Assembly: GCA_933207985.1 (NCBI GenBank)
Contig: OW240916.1
Span: 264,911,851 to 264,975,850, forward strand
Source: Pelobates cultripes
Taxonomy: Eukaryota > Chordata > Amphibia > Anura > Pelobatidae
Direction: 5' to 3'
DNA: 64,000 nt
This document shows positions 11,696 through 24,726 of the stretch, in pieces. The notes under the pieces are model-generated. The model saw only the letters and a program-made list of their open reading frames with translations. It did no database searches and was not told the origin of the DNA. Position numbers and translations under genes: made by a program. Each line of letters begins with the position of its first letter. Position 1 is the stretch's first letter.

Positions 11696-12181
11696 GATAA
11701 GGCTGTCCCTTGATGTTATTACATATTTCAATGCCATTCCAGATTCTGGACTATAGCCAGATCATCAATACATACAAAGAAAGTACAAAATAACAGGATA
11801 TCCAGTGCCAGCACAAACTGACAAAAGTTTACATGTACTTTTTTCTTACAACCAATAGATCTCCCTGCCTGGCCCTACAATGCTCTCATTATATGTCTAC
11901 ACCAAGCTTGACCATTGAATGCTCCCTTACGGTCTCTGACCAGGAGAGAACATTGGCAGATATCTGCCAAGTCACCCTCCTGTACGGACACCAGAAGAGA
12001 GCCTTCAGGTGCTGCAGACGTACAGCTAAAAATGCTGGAGAGAGCCAGCAGGGCCACTATGAAAGTTGAATATTGCCCTTTTCTGCCCAAAAGGTAAGCA
12101 GGAGGGGGGTACTGCAAAAAAATATGTTATTATGTGTGGGGAGGATGGGCACCATTCACAGTCTCACACATAGTCTCCTTA
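11696..12181. other. unique intronic DNA
   Basis: Three short overlapping frames on both strands lie around 11833-12117. None has splice signals or recognisable motifs, so no gene is called. Confidence 0.45.
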
Positions 12182-12186
12182 CAGTC

Positions 12187-13153
12187 TGTAACGGATCGAC
12201 GGGCACCCCGACTGGGTACCTCCATTGATGGATGCTCCTAGCGCCTCTTGAGGGCTCCAAGCACTCCAACCAACACCATAACCACCGTAGACTCCTCCAG
12301 AGAGCAAGGCAGGAACAAGCTCTTAAAAGAGCTTAGGAGTGATTATAGCAAGGGAATATGCAAAGCATAGCAATCCCTTGTAGCAGATTCCCCCCAATAA
12401 GAGACGGCACTCCAAATTGAGTGTGAAGTAAAACTGAAGCATTTAATCAAACACTCTGCTTTTATGCCCATTTTACAGAACTTAGTACCGCGCACAGGGT
12501 TTTGAAGTGCAACCAATCAATACATACAATACACTCAGAGACTCCCACACAAAATCCTCCCTTCTGCCTGTGATATAATTACTGAACACAATGGGCTAAC
12601 TTAATTATCACAGGCAGGAAAATACACAGTTTTGCACAATATTCACAACTCCAAAAGTATACATCACATTCACATACATTTTCAGAATCAGCATACTCCA
12701 AATACAAAAATATTCATAACTCCAAATACAAACATACTAAAAAATAAAACAATTCCTTCCATTGGTTTAAAAGTCAGGTCAAAGTCCTTTGTGACCACTG
12801 AAGCATGGCTTGCCAGCCAAAACCAGTTCCACAGAGTCCTCTATCCTGGAGATAATTGGCTTAACTGGGTGTGGTAAGCCAACTATCTCCAGGTACAAAA
12901 AATTTCTCTATTCACAACAACAGCAAAAATACACAAAAATACATAATTCCTATCATACTGAACAGAACCCCCACATTCAACCTATCCCCAGATGGCTTGG
13001 ATCTGAGCGCTCAATATATCCAAACAGCGCTCAGATCCCCCAATCGTCATGGGGTTTAAGTCTAGCATGGGCTGATGAGAGGGTCCATCATCACAGGGCA
13101 GGAGGCTGGCAATCAGTCGTCTCCAATGCCCAGTGGCGAGGCTGGTTCCGCCA
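12187..13153 (-). mobile_element. solo LTR (967 bp), minus orientation
   Basis: On the plus strand it begins TGTAACGGATCG and shares CACCCCGACTGGGTACCTCC with the LTRs at 29043 and 31757, and it ends GAGGCTGGTTCCGCCA. Read on the minus strand it is a TGGCGG...TTACA LTR. AGTC flanks both sides (12183-12186, 13154-13157). Sister copies end ...CGCCACA, so a 3-bp loss (CAC) at the right junction of an original CAGTC duplication explains the missing terminal bases. There is no internal region. It lies in the sense orientation of plcxd3. Confidence 0.85.
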
Positions 13154-13157
13154 AGTC

Positions 13158-13345
13158 ACTCAAACAGCTCCCTCCTATAGTGCCCCCTATAGCTCCCCCT
13201 GAAGAGGTACTCACATTCACTCCCAGCTACAGCCCCCCTCCACATAGTTAACCTCACACGCATTGTGAACCTACCTAGTTACCACTCCACATGAACAGGC
13301 ATCCCAACATTTCTCAAACACAGAGTCATCCTCACACACAGGATA
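13158..13345. other. short unique intronic stretch
   Basis: It is C-rich next to the solo LTR (repeated CTCCCCCT-like runs) and has no coding or terminal-repeat features. Confidence 0.4.
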
Positions 13346-13560
13346 ATTAACACCCATTGTTACACATACATACATGCACTCACAGACACACACATAAAAG
13401 GATATTCCCTGCCAGACACACACATACACAGATGCACAATACCAGACACTCTCTTTCAGAAGTACACAGAGCCAGATGCACACCGTCAGACATTCACTGT
13501 AACTGTGTCTTTATATATGTCAGTATGTGTGTATCAGTGTGTGTATGTGTCTGTAATGTT
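13346..13560. repeat. degenerate CA/GT-rich microsatellite
   Basis: The left part has ACACAC and ACATACAC runs interspersed with CAGACAC; the right part has TGTGTG runs. Overlapping frames rich in His, Thr and Cys/Val on the two strands are products of this simple sequence and are not genes. Confidence 0.75.
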
Positions 13561-15385
13561 ATTTATTTACAACATTGGTTTTCCTATCTGTAACGTCATT
13601 ACTTGTAAATTATTTTTAAACGTTTTTCTGTCCATATATAATTTTCATATAAATTTTCATTTCCATTAAATAATGCACTATCTATGTATACTAAAAGGAG
13701 AATTACATTTAAAGATTACTTTCCAGGGCAATCATTATGCTCATATTGTGGTGGTGGTTGTTTTTGCAAACCACTTAGTAGTGAAGGGGTTAATGGTGCT
13801 TAACACAAACTATTATGTATGATTTGTGAGTGAAAAAATAAGTCATGCTTTTGTTTTGTAGAGATGCTTTATGAGTATGCAGTAAATGTTGTTTTCTCCG
13901 TGCCTCTGTGGGTTTGGTGAATTTATAAAGAATATTGATAGATGCTTGGATTTTCAAGGACTCATCTTTTATTATCCCTGTGGTACCATGTGTCTCTTAC
14001 TGCATTCCGTGTTCTCATCAATGTCAGGTCATCTATACTTCCAGTCTCATTACTACTGCTGAATGCATTGACAGTGAAGAGGTAAGAGCAACGTGAGTTC
14101 AGAGGAAGCAGCTGCTCACTATTCCACATCATAGTAATCACTCTTGGACAACTGCATAGACTATGACATTCAGCACTATGTTTATACAGTTATTTGCACA
14201 TTATCCCAAACTCAAAATACACTTTTTTTAACAAGTGAAAGCCACATGTATCACTTTGAGACACTTATTTCATTCAAAAGCTACATTCAGTTGCCTCACT
14301 CTGCAGGCTTACAAAAGCAGGTAGATATGATATATTTTTTTATTTAATACTGACCTGCTTCTTCTTTCTTATGATTTCCACACCCACTGCACGGGGGGCA
14401 CTGTTCTAACCAATCACTGTCCTATCCCTAGGAATGCTGGAAAAGTGCATTGGGCAAGCCTGACAGATTTACACATGTGCAGTTGGAAGATCTCTTCACC
14501 TTTGCAGTATCCTGACGATTGCAGAATAGAGAGAGTGCGATCATTGTGACTCATGCAGAGCAGGATCTGGTGTCAGGTTTTTCTCTCCTGCTGCTTAAAT
14601 CTGAATAAACTCTCCTATCTGAGAGACATGCCCAATAATGCAGTCTGACCAAGTTTATAGTGAGTTTATGAACATTTATTACATTCTTTTTAAAAATTGT
14701 TTAAAAATGTTTGCTTGCGGGATTAAAAAAAATATTGTGATACATGTCCCCTACCAGTTTTAATATCACTAAATGGCAATGAAGTGTAAGCTCTCCTGCT
14801 AACATCAAGGCAAACATCTCAATGCGTTGATATTATTCTTTGTAACAAAGTCGAATGGATGTGGAAAATATTTTATCACAAAATACCTAATGTGAGCAAC
14901 AAAAAAAGAACCAGCTTACAATGGGTCTAAAAGCAGAACAAATAATTGCTTTTTCTTAGCTAATAGATTGCATCATCCTGAAAATGGGGTTAATGTGTTC
15001 TGTGTTTTTGCAAGAGTTATTCTCAATATTGTCTAGACAACACTAGCATGTCTTAAAATGATAAAACATACTGGGGTAAATTCAAAAATTCCAATTAAAC
15101 TGACTTTGTTAAAAAAAAACACTGCAATAAAAATGTTTTTGTTTTTTTTAGATTTGTTCCTTTTATGTTTAGAATATTGCCCGTTTTTTAAAAGAATTAA
15201 AAATGCTTTGAAAACGACCTATATTCCCGGGATGGGACAGACTCCTCGCAGTTAATCCCCCTCTGGTCAATTCTTCTGATGACTATTGTCCAAGAAGCAT
15301 TGACGACACAAAGCTAATATGCAGCAATTGCCGCAATCCACCAATACAATTCTTCAGCAAAGCAATGAAACAAAAAGGAAACGCT
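13561..15385. other. unique intronic DNA
   Basis: This AT-rich stretch has no recognised repeats or coding potential, only a few short frames without flanking splice signals. Confidence 0.5.
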
Positions 15386-15554
15386 TTAAAGGGAAAGCCC
15401 CTCTAGCCGCTGTCTCTTTGACAGCCCCAAGAGGCAGATTTTTAGCACAATTTTAACATGATTGCTTTTTTAGAAACAGTAATGTTGTGCAGAGCCCTAC
15501 AAAGGACCACTACATTCAGATGTAGTGATCTTGGTGTCCATAGTATCCCTTTAA
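15386..15554. mobile_element. short T2/Kolobok-type MITE (deletion copy)
   Basis: The ends TTAAAGGGAAAGCCCCTCTA and ATAGTATCCCTTTAA are bounded by TTAA. The interior keeps the AGCCGCTGTCTCTTTGACAG hairpin and a degenerate AGTGATCTTGGTGTCC block of the larger T2 copies. At 169 bp it is an internally deleted copy. Confidence 0.75.
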
Positions 15555-15582
15555 TTTATGTCTTTATGTTTGTATATTTCTA

Positions 15583-15659
15583 ATGTGCTTTGAGTCTCAC
15601 AGGGAGAAAAGCGCTATAAAAATCACAAATGATTATTATTATTATTATTATTATTATTA
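15583..15659 (+). mobile_element. LINE 3' tail with (ATT)n
   Basis: GTGCTTTGAGTCTCACAGGG, then AGAAAAGCGCTATAAAAATC, then a (ATT)n tract is a typical L2-like LINE terminus. No coding part remains. Confidence 0.55.
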
Positions 15660-17146
15660 ATTGTCACAAATCCACAATACATTGAGTAAGTGCTCAGGAC
15701 AAAGCTGGGTGGAGTGTGGAACATGAAATATAACATTTAATATTTTTGAACATTTTCCTCAATATTGTTTCCATTATTTCTCTATCTTTCTTTATCTTTT
15801 TTTTCAATCTAAAGTGGCTGATGGTGACTTCTCATAGATATTTTTAATACAACAACATTATTTTTTTTTACTGTTGACATGTGGAAAAAATATTGGGTTC
15901 TGCAAAGTATTTTTTTTTTTTTTTTTAACAATGATCAAAGTTTGAAAATGATTGTTTTCAAGGATTTAGTTCCATTCAATGACTCTCTGGGAATATGTCA
16001 AGGCTTAACAAAAAGTTTTCTAATATTATTAACATTAAGACAATGTCTATTGCTGGTAAAATACTCATAATTACGGGATTAGAGATTTCTTATGAATATT
16101 CATTATTTCATAAAAGAAATAGAAATAAATTTGGTTTTAAATGTCAAACTGAATTTTATTGAAAACGGGCAATTTCACAACACTGATAGATGTGATCAGC
16201 TTTGACACTGCTGAACAGCTAATGACAAATTTTTGTTTTACTCCATAGGAACTTAACATGAATGAAAGGAGTTTGGCAGGAAATGCACACTAGAGAAAAA
16301 AACTAGAGAAAAGTCAGTTCCATCCCTGGTTATTTCAGTTACCAAAGGCATAAGATCACTGACATTTTTGGTTTTGACAAATAGTATCCACCAAAATTCA
16401 TTCACTGGAGTTGTCAGCTATAGATAGAGGGAAATTTTTGTTACTAATTCCCCTATGGTAGTAGATAAACTGAACTAAAATAGCTACTATATCTGATATC
16501 TCACGTACAAGTAAAAGACTGTTCTCGATAATATTATGTATCTCGTAATGGAAAAATTGTAGAGCCGCGTGCACAACCCAAATGTGTATTACAAATTAAT
16601 GTGTATTAATTACAGAGTGCACCAAAATCAGACATCAACATTTTGCTCAATATCACCAACTACCAAACCATAACTTGAGCAATCAAACTGTAGAGAGAAC
16701 ACTAGGGCAATATTTAATGACTCAATGATATATTAATGAAAGCACAAATAATCTGAGTGACTGCTTGACACGCAACTCAACCCTGTGGGAAGCTAAATGT
16801 AGACCTTCAGCATTTTGGAAACTACAACTCCCGTGAACTTAAAAGAGCATCTTTACAGACAAAGACTGGTGGAGGATCATAAGAGATTCCTTCCATATTC
16901 AACAACTGCATCCAGCAAGATGTGCCATCACCACGTTTTGGCCTGTATTCACTGCAATGGACAACAGAGTTGTATGGTAGGTTGCATGAACCTTCCTTTT
17001 GCAGTTTTATTGATGGTTACATCCTTGTATGGCTAAGGCTGGTTAATGCCATGATGTATCTGTCTTTTTAAAATAAAGTCTGCCTAGAATTTTTGCCAAA
17101 TATCTGTCTTTGTGGCTGGCATATCCTTTGTACCTATGGATTAATA
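15660..17146. other. unique intronic DNA
   Basis: This stretch holds only short frames and homopolymer T runs (such as at 15910-15926). Around 16800-16830 there is an ACTACAACTCCC motif commonly left by old hAT MITEs, but no boundaries can be set. Confidence 0.45.
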
Positions 17147-17151
17147 TTCCT

Positions 17152-18188
17152 TGTAGCGGATGGCAATGGGCTGTCCTCAAGGATTCGTGTTACAAATGTA
17201 TTTCGTGTAATTATTCCTATGTGTAGAAGTATTGTATATAGTTTTCGTCTGATTGTTCGGTAGTTTTCATTCCAATCTTCATACGAATGAAACTACCGAA
17301 CCATCAGACCACCCCAGTGAGGAGTGTGCACCTCATTAAGCTTTCACACTCTGTAACCGCACCTAACTGACCGTGAAATTGCTACTTTGTATGTGTCTGT
17401 GTGGTCGCCGTTCGGCATACGAACCATGTGATGGCGGCCATCTTACGCAACAAAATCTCAGCTGTGTTTGGTCATCAAGTGTCTGGAACTCAAATTGGAC
17501 ACTCAAATAACCGAACACCGCTGAGACCTCCAGAGCTCCGTAACTCCCGAACAGAGGGGCCAACCAGCCTCTCGTTCTGTGAAATCAATGTCCCGAACAA
17601 GGGAATTAATACGAACGTAAGATTAACCATGGATGGCAAGTATTTGTATGTATTTTAACTCCTGAACGGAGACCGACCGCAAGGCCAAAACACATGGAGC
17701 CTTTTTCGGATACCACCTTGTGTGCGGTCGGTCAAATTTCACCTTCCATCTAACTCCCGAACCCCTGGTCCGATCTGGGTGAATTTTGAATATGTTAGTC
17801 ACCCAGATCAGGGCTACCAGGGGGGAACCCAGTATATAATTCTAGCTGACTGGTTTGGGGTACATCCAGAAATTGGGTAAAACTACAGTATGGATAAGTG
17901 GATTGTGTGTCACACTGAGGGGAGGAGATGTGTGGGAGGTAACAGTCATACTATTGGATACTGTACTGATTAATGTGAATCCCTCCCTTGCATGGGAGAA
18001 AGCTTTAAAATAAGGTTGTGTGGATTAAAAGTTCAGTTCTGCTCCTGATGCTGTGTCGTCCAGTCATTGGGATCTGTATGGGGATATTCGTGCTGTGATT
18101 ATTATTCTATAGTATTTTATTACTTGTTCCTGAGCCTCACTGGGATCTTTAGTGGAGTTAACCTGTGAAAGACCAGCTCTCCGCTACA
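17152..18188 (+). mobile_element. solo LTR (1037 bp), plus orientation
   Basis: The LTR begins TGTAGCGGATGGCAATGG and ends AGCTCTCCGCTACA, giving short terminal inverted repeats TGTAGCGGA/TCCGCTACA. A perfect 5-bp target duplication, TTCCT, flanks it at 17147-17151 and 18189-18193. Internal blocks GTGGTCGCCGTTCG and GATGGCGGCCATCTT relate it to the LTRs at 9719 and 49708. There is no internal region, so it is a solo LTR. It is antisense to plcxd3. Confidence 0.92.
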
Positions 18189-18193
18189 TTCCT

Positions 18194-18480
18194 TATAAAA
18201 CTAAATATTGTGAGGGGGCACACTAATAAGCAAAACCTTACAGGGTGCAAAGTCTGTGGAGCCCACCCTAAAGAGCTAAAGCCTATAAATAAACATGTTG
18301 CAAGTATGCTCACCAATCATAAATTAACAACAAAAATCACTTATGTTACTTGCCCCTTGAAGAAGGCATTTGACATGCCAAAACATTCTAGTAGAAGTAG
18401 CAGCACTGTGTTTTGCTCTATGGTAGGCTGTGATTGAATTATTTGCTTGGTTAAATTTTATTATGCAATACCAACTCATG
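18194..18480 (+). repeat. possible decayed Penelope-like or LINE fragment
   Basis: A 90-codon frame at 18165-18437 (starting within the solo LTR) encodes TKITYVTCPL followed by a KKAFDMPKHS segment. TCP preceded by aliphatic residues recalls the start of the GIY-YIG endonuclease region of Penelope-like elements, but the YVG core is not visible. The call is a weak resemblance only. Confidence 0.25.
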
Positions 18481-20060
18481 TCTTGTCATTGCGTAGAATT
18501 TTGTACTTGCGCAAAATCTTAGTTTCATAATAAAGATGATTTTATTGGTATTTATGATCAGTGTCATCCTTGTTGTACCTTTAATATCTGTTATAAAGAG
18601 TTCAAGCCTCTATTAACTGTTATCTTAATTTTGCCTTTTTCAGATTGTATCTAGATTAGAACGTTTTTGGATATTTTTTTGTATATCTGCACATTTGCTA
18701 GCTGGCATTAGTCAGTCTTCATCGTTGCCAGAAACAACCTGTCTCATTTGACAGTAGTTGGCATTAATGTAATGGCACAATATACTGCACCAAAAGTTGA
18801 CCTTCCCGAGACCTTCAAATGATGGTGCTTATTGATGATAAATATGAATTACACAGTAAATCGGGTACAAAAATAATAAACATTTCATAGAGCTACAAAG
18901 AAATTAAGCTGCCTGAGTACTGTATAAAACAGGAAAATCCTTTTTTTTTTTATGTGAAATTGTATCATTAACTTCCTATTTATGAAATAAATCAGGCAAA
19001 TGCACAATTAGTGCAGGATGTAAAGTAAAAATAGATCTTGGGTTTCATAAACTCTGTGGTTGAGACATGATTATAGATATTATAGATTCTGAAAGTAGAC
19101 CACTACTGTGTTAAATAATTTTGCTATCACCCGCAGTGATTTCCAATATGTGAATCAGAGTGCACCTTTTGTCTGTTAATTTATAATTAATATCAGCACA
19201 TTATTTCTAAAAGCTATTTTTGTGTTAGATCATGCTTTTAAAGTGCCATTATTGACTAATGCAGGATGTTTAGAGGACCGCAGTAAACAAAAACAAATAT
19301 AATTGTTTTAGGGCTGCTGGAAGTTACAAAATTACATTTGATCTTGGAGATCTTTTATTCAAATCGTCCAAGCGCAATGAAAAACATTATAAGAATAAAA
19401 TCAAAGTATTTTACCAAGAAGGATGCAATTTTATTTCTAAACTTTTTTTTTTTAATATGTTCGCGGTTATAGTATGATCATATTTAGGACTTGATCTAAC
19501 ATTTATGACTAAAGGAAAAAAGAATATCTATATAGAGAAATACAGATAATATATTCTCCTAAGAAAGCAGTGGGGGTCAGGAATTATCTACTAAATATCG
19601 CTCAGTATACTGGTCCTAGGTTCACCTCACAAACCAATATAAAAAAATTGCTAAAAAAAAAAACTTTCACCAAAGTAAAAAGTTGGCCAGAAGTTGATAC
19701 TTATAAATAAACAATGAAAATAAAAAAATATAGCAGTACATAAATAAATAGCAAATTAGCATACAGAAAATAGGTACTGATACATAAATATATAATTAAA
19801 TTAATTTAAAACAGTAACTCGGAGTCCAGAATCTAAATTTTTTAAATATATTACTAAATGAAGATTAGAATGTTTCAAATATTGGAATCCATGTACCTAG
19901 TTAATCTAAGGTCATAAAAACATTAATTTATACTTTAGGCAAGGCTATGGAAAAGGAAGTACATATATGGTGGGATATAGCCAGCATTGAATGTTATGTT
20001 GGCTACAATATAGTACCATCTATTTGTATGAAATTGGATAGTTTTGATAAGAGATCCTTA
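18481..20060. other. unique AT-rich intronic DNA
   Basis: No coding exon, terminal repeat or tandem array is recognised in this 1.6 kb. Confidence 0.5.
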
Positions 20061-20330
20061 TTAAAGGGACACTGTAGGCACCCAGACCACAGCACCCAGA
20101 CCACTTCAGCTCATTGAAGTGGTCTGGGTGCTGTGTCCCTTTTTGCACCTAGTGCTGAAATGTAAAACATTGCAGATCCAGAGAACTACAAAGTTTACAT
20201 TGCAGCACTAGAGTCTGCTCTTAGTGGCTGTCTACCAGCTTGGTTTTTGGTCCGTTATCTGACGCTGGACGTCCTCATGCTCTGTATTAGGACATCCAAT
20301 GTCAGATTTTTTCCTGATAGGAAGGCTTAA
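20061..20330. mobile_element. 5' part of a T2/Kolobok-type MITE (truncated)
   Basis: It starts TTAAAGGGACACTGTAGGCA and carries the CCAGACCACTTCAGCTCATT block with its inverted partner AATGAAGTGGTCTGGGTGC, giving a 20-bp stem. A short local duplication, CAGCACCCAGACCAC, lies next to the stem. No CCTTTAA right end follows. It is truncated near 20330 compared with the full copies at 21548 and 39386. Confidence 0.75.
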
Positions 20331-21547
20331 TTAGGGAGAAAATTTACCTAATAAATTGTTATATTTTCCAGTGATATGATTATTTTCCTCAGCCATAGAT
20401 GGTGTGTCTGTACAAATGAAACGTTTTATCCACAGAAAGCTGATTCTTGGCTCATAAAAAGACATACTGTCAGAATTGAAACAATAGTGTGATCTTGGCA
20501 TAATATAAAATAAATATGAGAGTCACAGCTTTTATTATTTTGTGAATCACACAGTGACATGTTGGACGAACTGATTTCAGGTTTACTTTACAACTAGAAT
20601 GTACATATGTATTTTTAAATCACATAGAATCAGGTCGAGTAAAAAAAGATAAACATAATTTCAAAACCCTTTTCATGGATAAAGATATACATTCTCCAGG
20701 TTTGCTGAATTTCAACATTTGTGCCAAATTGTATATTCATAAATATTTATACAACAATAACATGCGGATAACTTGTTCATCTAACATCTAATTCCAAGGA
20801 TATGGGCATTCATATTTCTACCCTCCAAAGCAATAGTAAGACTTTCCACTAGGTGGCAGAACAATTGAATTTACTTCCTTTCAGAACATTTGTAAGGTCA
20901 GATATTAATGACAGGCAAAAGGCCAGGATCACATGTGGGATTTTGATATTAAATGTGTAAGAGACCAAGTCTTTAATTACAAAACAGGTTATTTATTGTG
21001 TAGGATCTTTGGATTTTGTAGACAAGATTCTCTTTTCATCTACACACATACTGAAAACATATCTATAAAAAATGGTTATATTATCCACACAAAATTTATA
21101 GTATCGAATAAGTCCAATTGCCACTATGATAATTAGCAATCCACCAACCCTACAAAAAGGTGAGTTAAAATGTTACTAAAATGTGAAAAGATGCTGGACA
21201 CAGCGACCTCATGTGGCTTCACTGGAATATTCCAAAAGCTGTTTACTGGACTCAAAGTACAGCATCGTTTCATCAATGGATGACAAAAAATATTACACCT
21301 GTGCATGTTTCACTAAGATGTATCAATTCTTGCATGTTTGGAGAATTTTTAATGCTACAGTATACAGGTGCTAAAAATGGATGATTCAACATTATTTTTA
21401 ATTATTTTCCCAGGAACACTATTACATTTACTAGAACCCTTTCGATAGTACTAAGACAAATTAGGCCATAGTATTTACTAATACTTATATACAACATTAC
21501 AACTATCATTTTAAAGATGGGAAGCATTGATTAAAGAAGGAAGATGG
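20331..21547. other. unique intronic DNA
   Basis: AT-rich intron; nothing recognised. Confidence 0.5.
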
Positions 21548-22051
21548 TTAAAGGGATACTGTAGGCACCCAGACCACTTCAGCTCATTAAAGTGGTCTGG
21601 GTGCCAACTCCCATCACCCTTAACCATGCAAGTGTAATTATTGCAGTTTTTATAAACTGCAATAATTACCTTGCAGAGTTAAGTCCTCTTCTAGTGGCTG
21701 TCTACCAGACAGCCACTAGAGGGACTTCCGGCTTCTTAGATGACTTCTGGTCGTCTAAAAGACGCTGGGCTTCCTCTTGCTATGCATGAGGACCTCCAGC
21801 ATCGCTGGAATCCCCATAGGAAAACATTGAATAATTATTTTTTTATGGGGAGGTATAATGCGCGCGGCCAATGCCGCGCATGCGCATTAGATCTCCTCTG
21901 CCAGCGGATGTGGAGCATGGACGGAGCCTGACCCAGCGCAGAGGGTTTGAAGGTGTTTTAAAACCTTCAGCGACGTGGGAATGGGGCACGCCACGATTCT
22001 CTAGTGCTAGGAAAACGGGTTTGTTTTCCTGGCACTAGAGAATCCCTTTAA
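21548..22051. mobile_element. full-length T2/Kolobok-type MITE (504 bp)
   Basis: It starts TTAAAGGGATACTGTAGGCA and ends CTAGAGAATCCCTTTAA, with TTAA at both edges. Several nested stems are visible: CCAGACCACTTCAGC/AGTGGTCTGGGTGCC, TTGCAGTTT/AAACTGCAA, and TAGTGGCTGTC/GACAGCCACTA. It is non-coding; overlapping short frames have no protein features. Confidence 0.85.
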
Positions 22052-22897
22052 CTAACCACAGGGAATCTAACATTTATTCACAAACATAGTTAAACACGTT
22101 ATTGATACTGTATGCCAACCTAATGTTTAATATCTGGAATGTACAAAATATACACCCACTAAAATATTTGCACCTGGAAATTACAAATATCCATAAAATA
22201 ATGTACTTTTCCATTTTATGATTGTTACTTACGTTTATAAAATTAGTTACTACATGCCTACATTGCAATCAAAAATTCCTAGAACTCAGTCTTATTGTAC
22301 AATTTTGTGTTACATTTTATGCTTCATAAAATGCTTATGCCAGACTCGCACTTGGCATAACAGTATCTATCTAATCATTGCACGAAATAGAATGATTTTT
22401 CTATAGCTACATTGTTACATTTGGAATAAATATACACACTACATTTTTTGTTTCATCCAGATATATTTTTCCAAATACACTGCGTACAAAGCTCCATAAA
22501 TAAAACACGAGGGTTCACAAAGAGTTTTCATTTTTATATTTTCCTTCAGCAGAAACACTAAAACACTGAAACAAAAGTAACAAGGTTTTTAATAAAACTT
22601 GAACTGATGGCAGATAAGAAATGTACTGTTTCCCAGTTATTTCTTTGTTGAAATTGGCTTTCAGACAGATTTATGAGATTTTAGAATGACTTGACTAATA
22701 TTTTCTCAGTTATAGCACACGGTCATTGTGTGGGTGCAAATTCATGTAGCAGACAAGTGCCACACTCGGGAATTAAATATCATGATCACACCAACATCTG
22801 GAGCTCAGTCTTAGAGGAAGCCGATGAATTCCCTCACAGTATCACAGTATTTAATGTTGTAATAAGTATCACATTGATGACGCAGGCGACTACATAG
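22052..22897. other. unique intronic DNA
   Basis: No recognised features are present up to the start of the L2 fragment. Confidence 0.5.
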
Positions 22898-23706
22898 CTC
22901 ACATCCGCCCCTATTTAACACCAGACGCAGCTAAGGTGCTGGTTCATGCTGTTGTCCTTTCTCGCCTTGACTACTGCAATCCCCTTTTCAGTGGTCTTAT
23001 GTGTTCCCAGATTGCACCGCTGCAATCTATAATGAATGCGGCAGCAAGGCTCATTTTCCTGTCCGTCCACACGCCTCCCAAGTCTCCCCCTGTGTCAGTC
23101 CCTACATTAGCTTCCAGTTAGATATAGGGCTCAATTTAAGATTCTGGTGCTTGCTTACAAGTCCCTACATAATGCTACTCCAACCTATCTATCCTCCCAA
23201 ATACACAAGTATGTCCCGTTGAGGCCCCTATGCTCTCGCGGAGACCTACGTCTATCCTCTGTCCGTACTCTCACATCTGATGCTCACCTCCAAAACTTCT
23301 CCGGGGCTGCACCTTTTCTGTGGAACTCCCTATCCTTCTCCATTAGACTTTCACCCAGTCTTCACTCCTTCAAAAAAATCTTTGAAAACAGACTTCTTCA
23401 GGAAGGCATATGTTTTAAATTGTTAGCGGGATTTTATTCCCCCCTCTCCTCTTATGACTCCTCTCCTGCAACTGTCAAAATAACTTAAGTTTTCAGTGAA
23501 TACTTTTCTAGTAACCTATTTCATTACCCCTACTTATACCCTCTGTGTCACTATACCCTAATCCCTTTAGCATGAGCAGGGCCCTCCACCTCTCTGTTCC
23601 TTTGCGTCCATTTGTCTGGTTACAATTACGTGTCTGTTAGTCCACCCATTGTACAGCGCTACTGAGTTTGCTGGCGCTATGCTAATAATAAAATAATAAT
23701 AATAAT
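22898..23706 (+). pseudogene. L2-clade LINE, 3' end of ORF2 plus tail (frameshifted)
   Basis: The plus-strand product reads LVHAVVLSRLDYCNPLFSGL, then a QSIMNAAARLIFLSVHT region, and after a frame change near 23125 LAYKSLHNATPTYLSSQIHK and GAAPFLWNSLSFSIRLSPSL. This order (SRLDYCN, NAAARLI, YKSLH, LWNSLP, SF+K) is the C-terminal part of L2-type reverse transcriptase ORFs. The 3' tail follows at ~23650 (GTACAGCGCTACTGAGTTTG and an AATAAT run). The copy is 5'-truncated and frameshifted, hence dead. In intact elements the product copies the LINE RNA at the target site. Confidence 0.85.
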
Positions 23707-24159
23707 GTGATACAAAGGTTTGAGCATGCAAAAGATCAGTGGATAAATTAATCCGAAACCAACGAGTTCTCTCATATACTTTTGCTGCAAAACACATTGA
23801 ATGCATTAAAGTTGTGTTAGTGCCTGGATTGTCCCTTTAACACTGGCAGAAAAGTTGTATTTGAAGCATAGGTTCTCTCTATATAGGCACAAGTGAGCAC
23901 AAGCATTTTTGACACCTGAGCATGTATTAACTGAAGGCAAGCTATTGAGGTTTCTCTGAGCTCTTGCCTGTTCTCAGAGTTTTCATATTCTCTGTATTTG
24001 TTGCAAAACATAATAAATGTATTAAAGTTGAGTTAGTGCCTGGTCCCTTTAAAACCAACATAAAAGTTTTTGAAGCAGTAGAAGAAGACATATAAGAGTA
24101 TATATAGCAACATCATCCATATATATCTATATTAAATATATTAAATTTAACAGAAGCCT
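23707..24159. repeat. fragments of a MITE-like repeat
   Basis: ATTAAAGTTGTGTTAGTGCC...TGTCCCTTTAA occurs at 23805-23840 and, as a variant, at 24021-24052. Each is followed by an AAAAGTT...TTTGAAGCA segment. A third copy lies at 24830-24865. The T2-like CCCTTTAA ends suggest broken or solo MITE termini. No gene is present. Confidence 0.5.
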
Positions 24160-24240
24160 TTAAAGGACCACTATAGGCACCAAGACTACTTCAGCTCAAT
24201 GAAGTGGTCTGGGTGCCAGGTCCATCTGTAATTTCTTAAC
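24160..24240. mobile_element. T2/Kolobok-type MITE left-end fragment
   Basis: TTAAAGGACCACTATAGGCA is followed by the ACTTCAGCTCAATGAAGTGG stem. The copy stops after GTGCCAGGTCC. Just downstream (about 24226-24290) a 31-bp segment, CTGTAATTTCTTAACCAGTT..., is present twice in tandem. Confidence 0.65.
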
Positions 24241-24726
24241 CAGTTATTGGTCTGCAGCTGTAATTTCTTAACCAGTTATTGGCCTGCAATATACCTGTGT
24301 GTATAAAGCTAATAAAATACAAATTTAAAACAGACTGTGTGCCAGATAGCAATGCCTGAACTTCATGTTTTGTAATATGTACATAACCAACATTATAATA
24401 TTACTGCTATAAAAGTTATAACATGGATAAAGTGGCTAAGCTTTTATCACAAAGCAAGGTACAGTAGGTAGTGATGGTCCTGTTCAAATAGCAAATGTAT
24501 TGTAAGAAAGCAGATTAATTTCTACTAAATTGTGCACTTTTTGAAAACTGGAAAAGAAGGCACACTCTTCACACATAATGCACTTCAGCAAGCTCCAGGT
24601 GTTTGTAATGTTCCTTTAAAATAATGTGAAACATATATATGTTGCTGTGCAATGGTAGAGAGCTCTGTAGGTGAATGACCTTACTGTATACTTTGCAAAG
24701 CATGGTGGAGGAGGGATTGGATATTA
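24241..24726. other. unique intronic DNA
   Basis: Nothing is recognised apart from the short tandem duplication at its left edge. Confidence 0.45.

Noticed and set aside
13271..13593. CA-rich region as a CRISPR-like or regulatory array
   Set aside because: Irregular simple sequence without constant repeats and unique spacers; ordinary degenerate microsatellite in vertebrate DNA.
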